Below, piece after piece: positions 25,881 to 33,862 of a stretch of 64,000 nt of DNA. The stretch lies in assembly GCA_026707945.1 (NCBI GenBank), contig JAPOVV010000105.1, forward strand, positions 186,001 through 250,000. Direction: 5' to 3'. A program made the position numbers and the translations under genes. The notes below the pieces were generated by a model, which searched no databases, was not told the origin of the DNA, and saw nothing but the letters and a program-made list of their open reading frames with translations. How positions within the stretch are numbered: position 1 is the first letter of the stretch; every line of letters begins with the position of its first letter. Origin of the DNA: Gammaproteobacteria bacterium. GTDB lineage: Bacteria; Pseudomonadota; Gammaproteobacteria; Pseudomonadales; Azotimanducaceae.

Positions 25881-27142
25881 GCGACGTACTCGATTTCGAT
25901 CGTCAACATCTATGGCATCCATATACGTCGATGGTCGATCCACTGCCATGCTATGAAGCTGTGAGTGCCGAAGGCGTGATGATTCGGCTACGTGATGGAC
26001 GTGAGCTGATCGACGGTATGTCTTCCTGGTGGTGCGCGATCCACGGCTACAACCACCCCGAATTGAATCGCGCGCTGGTCGAGCAGTCACAAAAAATGTC
26101 ACACGTCATGTTTGGTGGCATAACACACGCACCCGCAGTTGAACTCGCTCGACAGCTGATCGACTTGACACCACCAAGCTTGGATCGCGTTTTCTTCGCC
26201 GATTCCGGTTCCGTCGCCATGGAAGTCGCATTAAAGATGGTCATGCAGTATTGGGTTGCCAACGACCGTCCCGAAAAGAATCGGTTGCTAACGATTGCAG
26301 GTGGCTATCACGGCGATACATTCGGCGCGATGAGCGTATGTGACCCCGTCACCGGAATGCATGAGAAGTTCGTTAACGTGTTGCCGAAGCACCTATTTGC
26401 GCCGCGTCCCACGTCGCGTTTCGGTGAAGAACTTAACGACGAAGATCGCGACTCTTTATCAAACTTAGTCGAGGCGAATCACCACGAGCTCGCAGCGATT
26501 GTGTTAGAACCGATCGTGCAAGGCGCAGGTGGCATGTGGTTCTATTCCGCAGAATACCTCAAGCATGCGCGTCAGCTCTGCGACGAGTTCGACGTACTCC
26601 TCGTGTTCGATGAAATCGCTACAGGATTTGGCCGGACGGGCGAAATGTTTGCGGTCGACTATGTTGACATAGAACCGGACGTGCTGTGCGTCGGCAAAGC
26701 TCTTACGGGCGGAATGATGACGCTCGCTGCAAGCCTCGCGAACGAGAGGATTGCGACCGGCATTTCTGCTGACGGCGGCGTACTGATGCACGGACCTACC
26801 TTTATGGCCAACCCGTTAGCGTGCGCAGTAGCCAAACGGAGCATAGAGCTACTTGAAGAAATCGACTGGCGGACTCGCGTTACCGCAATCAATACTCAGC
26901 TAGAACAAGAACTTCGGCCTCTGAGCGATCTCGATGGGGTTCATGACGTAAGAACCATCGGGGCAATTGGCGTCGTGCAGATGGACGCGCCCGTCAACGT
27001 TGCTCAACTACAAAAGCAATTTGTTGAAGACGGCACATGGATTCGACCGTTTAACGACCTAATCTACTTGATGCCACCTTACATAAGTCAACCGGAACAG
27101 CTCAGCTCGCTCACACGCGCGATCGAAAACACTCTCTCGTAG
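25877..27142 (+). CDS. bioA: Adenosylmethionine-8-amino-7-oxononanoate aminotransferase BioA
   Basis: BioA transfers an amino group from S-adenosylmethionine to the BioF product. Typical motifs are LWHPYTSM at the N-terminus, DGMSSWWCAIHGYNHPELN, FADSGSVAMEVALKM, LVFDEIATGFGRTGEMFA and the PLP lysine in GKALTGGMMTLAA. Length is 421. The order bioF-bioD-bioA lacks bioB, bioC and bioH, which must lie elsewhere. No BirA operator is obvious upstream of bioF. Confidence 0.94.
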   Translation: MSDVLDFDRQHLWHPYTSMVDPLPCYEAVSAEGVMIRLRDGRELIDGMSSWWCAIHGYNHPELNRALVEQSQKMSHVMFGGITHAPAVELARQLIDLTPPSLDRVFFADSGSVAMEVALKMVMQYWVANDRPEKNRLLTIAGGYHGDTFGAMSVCDPVTGMHEKFVNVLPKHLFAPRPTSRFGEELNDEDRDSLSNLVEANHHELAAIVLEPIVQGAGGMWFYSAEYLKHARQLCDEFDVLLVFDEIATGFGRTGEMFAVDYVDIEPDVLCVGKALTGGMMTLAASLANERIATGISADGGVLMHGPTFMANPLACAVAKRSIELLEEIDWRTRVTAINTQLEQELRPLSDLDGVHDVRTIGAIGVVQMDAPVNVAQLQKQFVEDGTWIRPFNDLIYLMPPYISQPEQLSSLTRAIENTLS

Positions 27143-27331
27143 AAACAACTGCTACTATAAGCGGAATTGACGCTTGGGTGACTCGCTTAGACGGTCCCTG
27201 ATGTGTGAATGATTCGGAAAATCTTCACAAAGATACTTACTAATTTCACGGCATAAATTCAGTTTGTAGGTGGTACCTTATATTGGACCATACTAAAATA
27301 CACGATTAACGTGAATATATAGGGGATTCTA

Positions 27332-27682
27332 TTGAAATTAGACAGGATAGTAGAGGAGGACGTGATTTCACCTACGCTTCTCGCGGGCCTGTTAAGAACG
27401 CACAAGAAGGAAGTTGCTGAAACACTTGGACTTGCGGTAGATGCAATATCGAGAAAAGAGCGTATCCGATCCGCTATGACACAAACCCGACTACGCGAAA
27501 TGGTCGAAATCCTCAACAAAGTTGAGCCTCTCATGGGATCGCCAATTACTGCGTACGCATGGTATCGCAGTGAGCCACTCCCTAGTTTCGGAGGCATTAC
27601 TCCGGAACATCTCGTAAAAGAAGGTCGCGCGGAGGATGTACGTCGCTACTTAGATCGCATGATGTCCGGTGGGTACACCTAA
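27332..27682 (+). CDS. Xre/MbcA/ParS-type antitoxin
   Basis: The 116-residue protein has an N-terminal helical DNA-binding region (AGLLRTHKKEVAETLGLAVDAISRKERIRS) and the C-terminal toxin-binding domain with LNKVEPLMGSPITAYAWYRSEPLPSFGG followed by LVKEGRAEDVRRYLDRM. This is the standard partner of RES-domain toxins. It starts at TTG with AGGGGA six bases upstream. In the leader, TGGTACC and GGACCA arms around 27271-27292 may form the autoregulatory operator. The toxin gene follows after 13 bases. Confidence 0.87.
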   Translation: MKLDRIVEEDVISPTLLAGLLRTHKKEVAETLGLAVDAISRKERIRSAMTQTRLREMVEILNKVEPLMGSPITAYAWYRSEPLPSFGGITPEHLVKEGRAEDVRRYLDRMMSGGYT

Positions 27683-27695
27683 ACGGCCCTAGTTA

Positions 27696-28202
27696 GTGAG
27701 ATTTAAGGGTAGCGCATTCAGAACGTTAGATCCGCGGTGGGCGTGGGATGCACTATCGGGCGAAGGCGCAAGTAGATACGGCGGACGATTCAATCCGATT
27801 GGTATTCCCACACTATACACCTCGTTAAGTTATGAAGGCGCGATGCGTGAGAGGATTGGTCTAGCGAGGACCCAGCCGGTCATTAACCGCCAGTACGAAG
27901 TTGACATAGAACCGATTTTCAATGCCTTAGATGCGAGCGACCTGCACGCGTTTCAGATAGAAGAACATGATTTAGACGGTCCATGGGAAGACGACATTTC
28001 AAGAGGCGAAACACCGAAATCTCACGCCATCGCGCTCAGATTAAAAGAGGCGGGATATGCTGGATTGCTAGTTAGGAGTTTCTCGTTTGCGGCGATCAGT
28101 GATGACGTCAATCTAGTTCTCTGGAACTATGGTAGTGAACTTCCTCGAAAGATCGAAGTCGTCGACGATGAACGTGGTCTGGGAAGAAGGAGGCAGATCT
28201 AA
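27696..28202 (+). CDS. RES-domain toxin (MbcT-like)
   Basis: RES toxins degrade or phosphorolyse NAD+, arresting growth. The protein shows the conserved Arg (FRTLDPRWAWDALSGEGASRYGGRFNP), the TLYTSLSYEGAMRE segment with the catalytic Glu region, and a late Ser-containing VNLVLWNY stretch. It is 168 residues, normal for the family, with a GTG start and no visible damage. Together with the antitoxin it forms a complete, apparently intact type II system placed between bioA and the amidohydrolase. Confidence 0.87.
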   Translation: MRFKGSAFRTLDPRWAWDALSGEGASRYGGRFNPIGIPTLYTSLSYEGAMRERIGLARTQPVINRQYEVDIEPIFNALDASDLHAFQIEEHDLDGPWEDDISRGETPKSHAIALRLKEAGYAGLLVRSFSFAAISDDVNLVLWNYGSELPRKIEVVDDERGLGRRRQI

Positions 28203-28565
28203 GAAGAATGACAAGAGATTCAGTCTGTTAAAGCGAGCTGCTGTTACAGCACGTAAATTAGGAAACTTAGTGCGTACTAAGAGACAATCGAAGTAAACAG
28301 TCAGGATTGCTAATTTTTTGAACATTCCTATCCTCTGACAACCAGAAAAACTGCTCGCTGTCTCTAATCTGGTAGCGGTTCTCGAATCGTCCTTCTCGCA
28401 ACTAAAAACACATCGTTGATGGTCATACTGGTCGTATCGAGCGTGATTGCGCCTTCAATAGACGTCAAAATCCATCGAATATGTAATTGAGGGCCAATAA
28501 CAGCCAAGGGGATCGGCATAGGAAGAGCTCAAAATCACTTTTCCTATCAGGACTGGCTCAACCTA
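28203..28565. other. Intergenic gap of 363 bases with one doubtful short ORF
   Basis: No terminator or RNA gene is visible after the RES toxin. On the minus strand 28364-28519 encodes 51 residues. Its middle, EGAITLDTTSMTINDVFLVARR, faintly recalls the N-terminus of aromatic amino-acid lyases, so it may be a gene remnant. It could equally be chance. Confidence 0.25.
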
Positions 28566-30053
28566 CTAGTCAGCCATCCATTCCGCGGAACGACGGATTT
28601 CCCCATCTTTCATCACCCATTCAATCTCCCTTAACGCAGAGATGTCTTCTAGAGGATTCCCTCGTACCACAATCAAATCGGCACGTTTACCCATTTCAAT
28701 CGTTCCGACAAGATGTTCGATTCCCATCATGTGAGCCGGTATAACGGTCGCTGACCGTAGTACCTCGACCGGAGTCATTCCCGCCTCGACCATTAGCTCC
28801 ATTTCCCTTACCGCGGTCGGCCCGTGGAACAAATTCGGCATGTGTGGCCACCCTCCACTATCGGTTCCCATCGCAATAGGTACGCCTGCATTGTGGTGCA
28901 TCTTGAGTTTTTCCTGGAGATTTTCGACCAAAGACCGCACTCGAGATTCCGTAAAGTAGACGTTTCCCCACCATCCTGCGTACCACTCCGGGAGATATGG
29001 TGCAGCAATCAAGGTGAATTTTTTAACGTACTCGTCCCAGACATGCGGATCTCGGGCCGTCGCACGCTCGACTGCTGGTACGGTTAGACGGACCATCGGT
29101 GCGTCAAGTAAGTTCGGTTGGTAGCGGACGACGAAATGTTCAACCGTATAAAGCGTTGGAATCACGTGCATATTGGCTTGAAGCAAATGTTCAAGGCGTT
29201 CTTCGGTCGCGTCATCCGGGACAAGATGCGTTAATGCGCGAGCGCCGAGTTCAAGCGCGATATCGACGCCACGATTGTCGTTCACATGAACGTAGATCGG
29301 ACGTCCGTGATCTCTTGCTCTTTGTCGTATGACTGCCAACATCTCCGGCGAGTGGGTTTCGTAAATATCTAATGGTCCTCCGAAGCCATACGTTGCGGCG
29401 ACTTTTACGCCTACGAGATCTTCGATATCAGAGTACTCGCGATACAACGCATCCACGTCCCCCGACGTACCGGATGCCCGCCACCGTGGCGCCCAATAAT
29501 CCGAGAGTGCTTCACCGTCCATATAGCCTTCAGGATTGTGAAACGTCGGACCTAGTGCCATGACGCGCGGACCCACTCCGCCCTTCGCAAGATAATCGCG
29601 TAGTTCTCGAAGCGAACTAGAAGCGATCGCAGCGTCAAGCACTGTCGTCACACCATTGGCAACGTGCGCACGAAGATGGTGGTACATTAGTTCGCGTCGA
29701 GTACTGGCATCGTCTTTGCGGTGTACGGCGCCAGGAACCGCTTGAAAGTGAACGTGACTGTCAATGAGACCTGGCAGTACTGTCATACCTTTCACATCGA
29801 GAATCTGACTACCCGACAAAGGCGGAACTCCGATCCCTACGATTTTTTGATTCTGGACGGTGATCGAAGTTCGTCGAGCTGGCGACCCAGTGCCGTCGAT
29901 CAGCGAAGCGTTGATGATGGTGACGCCGTTCCCGTCATCCGGTAGATTGAGATCAGGTTCAGCCACAACGCCGATTGCACTAATCAGTAGCGCAATAACG
30001 ATCGGGAAAAAACGTGAGTTCACGAGAGCAGTTGTAAGCGCTTTACTATTCAA
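28566..30053 (-). CDS. Exported metal-dependent amidohydrolase
   Basis: The 495-residue protein begins with a hydrophobic segment (about residues 12-31, SRFFPIVIALLISAIGVVAE) that looks like a signal peptide, so it probably acts in the periplasm. The amidohydrolase core follows: the HxH metal site in GLIDSHVHFQ, later His residues (YVHVNDNRGVD, ALTHLVPDD), the metal Asp in MGTDSGGWPHMP, and the C-terminal LGTIEMGKRADLIVVRGNP-like motif shared with imidazolonepropionase-like and prolidase-like enzymes. The substrate is unknown. It lies downstream of cmk but with a 50-base gap. Confidence 0.85.
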   Translation of the reverse strand: MNSKALTTALVNSRFFPIVIALLISAIGVVAEPDLNLPDDGNGVTIINASLIDGTGSPARRTSITVQNQKIVGIGVPPLSGSQILDVKGMTVLPGLIDSHVHFQAVPGAVHRKDDASTRRELMYHHLRAHVANGVTTVLDAAIASSSLRELRDYLAKGGVGPRVMALGPTFHNPEGYMDGEALSDYWAPRWRASGTSGDVDALYREYSDIEDLVGVKVAATYGFGGPLDIYETHSPEMLAVIRQRARDHGRPIYVHVNDNRGVDIALELGARALTHLVPDDATEERLEHLLQANMHVIPTLYTVEHFVVRYQPNLLDAPMVRLTVPAVERATARDPHVWDEYVKKFTLIAAPYLPEWYAGWWGNVYFTESRVRSLVENLQEKLKMHHNAGVPIAMGTDSGGWPHMPNLFHGPTAVREMELMVEAGMTPVEVLRSATVIPAHMMGIEHLVGTIEMGKRADLIVVRGNPLEDISALREIEWVMKDGEIRRSAEWMAD

Positions 30054-30104
30054 GCTTCAGGTAAATTCAAGAATCAATCACCCAGTCTCACCGTTCGCCG
30101 CGAA

Positions 30105-30842
30105 TCACATCGCGAGACGACTTAGTATCGATTCTCGAGCAATCGAGAACGTTTCTTCGATTGTCAAATTCGTCGAATCGAGAATTTGTGAGTCTTCGGC
30201 CGCCTTCAAAGGAGCAACGGATCGCGTTTGATCGCGTTCATCTCGCAGCTTGATCTCCGCAATCATGTCCTCTAAAGCGGCATCATCGGACGGCTTCATT
30301 AACTGATCAAGGCGTCGTCGCGCGCGCACTTTGACAGAGGCATCGAGATAGAACTTGATCTGCGCATCTGGAAACACGACGGTGCCCATGTCGCGCCCGT
30401 CGGCAACCAAACCAGGGTAGGTTCGCATCGACCGTTGAACCGGAATGAGGAGTTCTCTAACTTCTGGAATTGCAGATACCACGCTGGAATTCACGCCCGT
30501 CTCTTGACTACGTAGCTCCAAGTTGACGTTTCTGCTATTGATACTCACGATGTCTTCGACTCCGACCTGCTTGAATATGTATACCTCGTAGAGAGCCTTC
30601 GGTACGTGTTTACTCGGTTCTTCATTGATCTTGAAGCTAACGCGGTCTCGAATGAACCGTTCGAGTACGTTCCCGTCCCGAAGTGAAAGTTGCTCCAATG
30701 ACGCCGTATACGCGACGATACGGTAGAGCAATCCACTATCCAATAGATTGAAACCCAAATCAGCGCTCAGACGCTGTGCGAGCGTTCCCTTCCCCGACGC
30801 TGCGGGACCGTCAATAGTGATAACCGGGTTATCACTCGCCAT
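30105..30842 (-). CDS. cmk: Cytidylate kinase
   Basis: Cmk phosphorylates CMP and dCMP. The P-loop GPAASGKGT follows the first strand, and DGRDMGTVVFPDA and the Arg-rich lid (RARRRLDQL) are present. At 245 residues it is slightly longer than the usual 220-230, with extra residues around EEPSKHVPKALYEVYIF. The start overlaps tyrA. In most gammaproteobacteria rpsA follows cmk; here an amidohydrolase follows instead. Confidence 0.92.
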   Translation of the reverse strand: MASDNPVITIDGPAASGKGTLAQRLSADLGFNLLDSGLLYRIVAYTASLEQLSLRDGNVLERFIRDRVSFKINEEPSKHVPKALYEVYIFKQVGVEDIVSINSRNVNLELRSQETGVNSSVVSAIPEVRELLIPVQRSMRTYPGLVADGRDMGTVVFPDAQIKFYLDASVKVRARRRLDQLMKPSDDAALEDMIAEIKLRDERDQTRSVAPLKAAEDSQILDSTNLTIEETFSIARESILSRLAM

Positions 30843-31656
30843 TTATTGAATCGCGGAATGTCGCGATACGTTGCAGCTTTCTTTCAAGCTCCGCCGGATC
30901 AGATTCCGCTAACGCAAGCATACGTTCGATACGAGCAGCCAGATCCTGAAAACCAATTCGTATGTTGTCGAGGTTATCGACAAAAATGCTTCGCCACATC
31001 GTTGCGTCACCAGCAGCAATGCGGGAAAAGTCCTTGAAACCACTCCCGAGCAAATCCGCGGTTGATTGGTCTCGATTCATTAGCATCTCAACTGCTGCTG
31101 CACTCACTAAGTGCGGTAGATGCGACGTCAGGGCGACAGTTTCGTCATGGGCATTCGCCGGCATGGTGATCACACGCGATCCCACGCCACGCCACCATTC
31201 TTCGACCAAACCGAGGAGCGATTCGTTGGTTGATGACGTCGGCGAAATAACGCACACGCTTCCGTGGAATAGATCCGATCGAGCAGCTTCGGGTCCACTG
31301 GTATGAGAACCTGCAATTGGATGACACGGAATGAAATTCGAAGGAACATCATCCAATTCCCTCAATACAGATGCCTTGACACTACCAACGTCAAATATTG
31401 GCGTGTCAGAAGGAATCTCACTCGTCAGTGACTCAACTGTCTGTGCAATCGATTGAGTTGGAACCGCAATGCAAACTGCGTCAACGGATGTTCCAGATGA
31501 CCATGCATCGTCGATAACTCCGACGCGCTTGGCTGTCTCTTCGACACTCCTACTTCGGTCGCGCCCAAGCACTGTGGAGAAACACTTCTGTTGCCTAGCC
31601 GCAAGCGCGAACGATCCGCCGAGAAGACCGCAGCCAACGAGTCCGAGAACGCTCAC
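30832..31656 (-). CDS. tyrA: Prephenate dehydrogenase TyrA
   Basis: This NAD-dependent enzyme converts prephenate to 4-hydroxyphenylpyruvate for tyrosine synthesis. The dinucleotide motif is GLVGCGLLGGSFALA at the N-terminus. The catalytic His region is FIPCHPIAGSHTSGPEAA, and TSHLPHLVSAAA is the helical dimer-domain motif. It is 274 residues and monofunctional, without chorismate mutase. It overlaps hisC upstream and cmk downstream, within the gyrA-pheA-hisC-tyrA-cmk block. Confidence 0.92.
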   Translation of the reverse strand: MSVLGLVGCGLLGGSFALAARQQKCFSTVLGRDRSRSVEETAKRVGVIDDAWSSGTSVDAVCIAVPTQSIAQTVESLTSEIPSDTPIFDVGSVKASVLRELDDVPSNFIPCHPIAGSHTSGPEAARSDLFHGSVCVISPTSSTNESLLGLVEEWWRGVGSRVITMPANAHDETVALTSHLPHLVSAAAVEMLMNRDQSTADLLGSGFKDFSRIAAGDATMWRSIFVDNLDNIRIGFQDLAARIERMLALAESDPAELERKLQRIATFRDSINGE

Positions 31657-32738
31657 AGGGACGCTTCAAGCGCCTTCAAGAAACGCTCGTTTTCCTCTGG
31701 TAAACCTACCGTTACGCGTAAATGATTCGGCATGTCATAGTTGGCGATTGGACGGACAACCACACCAAGGTTGAGCAGAGCGTCATATACCTCCATTGCA
31801 CGTGGACCGACTTCAAAGGAGATGAAATTACCAATCGAAGGAATGTACTCGATTCCTAAGTCTTCAAATCCTGCTTTCAGTTCCGTCATGCCTTCTTGAT
31901 TTAGACGCAAACTCTCGTTGATATACGCGTCGTCCTGTAGCGCGGCTTCGGCCGCAGCAAGCGCGACGCTATTCACATTGAACGGCTGGCGTACCCTGTT
32001 CATTAACTCGGCAACCTCCGTCGAAGATACGCTATATCCAACACGTAACGCCGCTAACCCATAAATCTTTGAAAACGTTCGTGTCACGACGAGATTTGGG
32101 TATTCAGGCAATAGAGACACCCCATCGGGATACCCATCGACGTCACGAGCATATTCGTGGTATGCCTCATCGAGGACGACCCAAACACGTTTCCCCACGC
32201 GCGTCATAAATCGACGGAATTCATCTTCCGAAAACCAGGTTCCAGTTGGGTTATTGGGATTCGCTAGATAAATGACGCGCGTTCGCTCGTCAATCGCACT
32301 AGCAATTGCTTCGAGATCGTGAGCCCATCCTTTCGAAGGGACACGAACAGGTTCTGCATTGCAGCCTAAGATCGTAAGGGGGTATACAACAAAACAACGC
32401 TCGTCGACCAAACCACGGTCGCCCGGGGACAACACAACTCGCCCCACGATCTTTAGCGCTTCATCGGACCCGTTCCCAAACGTGAGCTGTGTCGGGTCAA
32501 CGCCTAATCGACTCGCAACGAGGTTTCTCAGTCGGTACGCAGAACCGTCTGGATATCGCGATAAGTCGTCAGTTGCCGCCTTAATGGCTTCTCGAACTGC
32601 TGCGCTCGGTCCGCGAGGATTTTCGTTACTCGCCAACTTGATCGCGCCAACGATTCCTCGTTCACGCTCCAGTTCTTCAATAGGTTTACCTGGCTGATAC
32701 GGGCTGATTTCCAGCACCGCGTTATTTACGTTTTCCAT
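31653..32738 (-). CDS. hisC: Histidinol-phosphate / aromatic aminotransferase HisC
   Basis: A PLP-dependent aminotransferase of 361 residues. Visible motifs: NENPRGPS near the N-terminus, LTFGNGSDE, YLANPNNPTG, VLDEAYHEY and the PLP lysine in TRTFSKIYGLAALRVGY. Copies embedded between pheA and tyrA are thought to act on aromatic keto acids as well as, or instead of, histidinol phosphate. The gene directly abuts pheA and overlaps tyrA, which supports an aromatic role. Confidence 0.9.
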   Translation of the reverse strand: MENVNNAVLEISPYQPGKPIEELERERGIVGAIKLASNENPRGPSAAVREAIKAATDDLSRYPDGSAYRLRNLVASRLGVDPTQLTFGNGSDEALKIVGRVVLSPGDRGLVDERCFVVYPLTILGCNAEPVRVPSKGWAHDLEAIASAIDERTRVIYLANPNNPTGTWFSEDEFRRFMTRVGKRVWVVLDEAYHEYARDVDGYPDGVSLLPEYPNLVVTRTFSKIYGLAALRVGYSVSSTEVAELMNRVRQPFNVNSVALAAAEAALQDDAYINESLRLNQEGMTELKAGFEDLGIEYIPSIGNFISFEVGPRAMEVYDALLNLGVVVRPIANYDMPNHLRVTVGLPEENERFLKALEASL

Positions 32739-33832
32739 CAGTTATCAAAGGCGCGAGGATAAGACCCGAGTATTTTTAGATCGTACGCTACGGAACGTAC
32801 TTCTTCCAAGACGGTAGCAACCGATTCTTCTTGAGCATGTCCGTCAAAGTCAATGAAGAACACATACGACCAATTACCTGATCGAGCTGGTCTGGTCACC
32901 ACGCGACTTAGACTGATACCATGACGTTGGAATGGGGATAGGACCTCGACCAATGCACCTGAGCGATTTGGTGTGTTAACTAGCAGACTCGTCTTGTCCG
33001 ACCCACTCGGTGAAACGTCTTGTTTCCCAAGTACAAAGAAGCGAGTCGCGTTAGATGCCTGGTCTTCGATATTTGTATAGAGCAGGTTTAACTGATATTG
33101 ATCTGCCGCTAATTCACCAGCGATGGCGGCGGTGTTATCTTCCAAAGACGAAAGACGCGCTGCTTCCGAATTGCTTGCGACCGCCTGTGTCGGTACGTCC
33201 GCGAGATGCTCACGGAGCCAATTGCGGCACTGCGCTAGTGATTGCTCGTGAGAGTAAACCTTCTGAATCGAATCAGTCTCTACGCCTTTCTGCGCCATCA
33301 ATGCGTGATGGATGGGCAAATTCACTTCGGCGCAGACTTTCAGGTTTGAGTCGATAAAGCAATCGAGCGTCTGATTGACCGCACCTTCAGTACTGTTCTC
33401 CACTGGAACGACGCCGTAATTCACACTATCGGTCTCGACCTGATTGAAAACATCGTGAATCGACGGTTGCGGTCGAACTGTTGTGGATCGACCGAACTGT
33501 TTTATCGTAGCGCTGTGCGAGTAAGTACCAACGGGTCCTAAATAGGCGACACTAATGGGTTGCTGGAACGAAATCGACATGGATATGACTTCGCGAAACA
33601 GCAGTTCAACTTGTGCGTCAGAGAGTGGACCTTCATTCAGATCGCGAATTTGCTGTAAGATCTGCGCTTCACGTTCTGGTCGAAACGCACTTACCCGCTC
33701 GGAGCCTTCTTCCCGCGTCTTGATCTGACCGATCTCGATAACGCACTGCGTCCGTTGATTCAGCAACTCAATGAGTTTTTGATCAATCTCGTCTATCTGT
33801 GCGCGCAGCTCGGCGAGTCTATCTTTTTCCAT
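32738..33832 (-). CDS. pheA: Bifunctional chorismate mutase/prephenate dehydratase PheA
   Basis: The P-protein makes phenylpyruvate from chorismate. Residues 1-90 are an AroQ chorismate mutase (LRAQIDEIDQKLIELLNQR). Next comes the prephenate dehydratase domain with VAYLGPVGTYSHSA and VPVENSTEGAV. The C-terminal ACT domain has NRSGALVEVLSPFQRHGISLSRVVTRPAR, which binds phenylalanine for feedback control. Length is 364, normal. serC, usually between gyrA and pheA in gammaproteobacteria, is absent here (30-base gap). Confidence 0.94.
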   Translation of the reverse strand: MEKDRLAELRAQIDEIDQKLIELLNQRTQCVIEIGQIKTREEGSERVSAFRPEREAQILQQIRDLNEGPLSDAQVELLFREVISMSISFQQPISVAYLGPVGTYSHSATIKQFGRSTTVRPQPSIHDVFNQVETDSVNYGVVPVENSTEGAVNQTLDCFIDSNLKVCAEVNLPIHHALMAQKGVETDSIQKVYSHEQSLAQCRNWLREHLADVPTQAVASNSEAARLSSLEDNTAAIAGELAADQYQLNLLYTNIEDQASNATRFFVLGKQDVSPSGSDKTSLLVNTPNRSGALVEVLSPFQRHGISLSRVVTRPARSGNWSYVFFIDFDGHAQEESVATVLEEVRSVAYDLKILGSYPRAFDN

Positions 33833-33862
33833 CTGTCTGTTGCACGAAGACTAGGCAGAACT

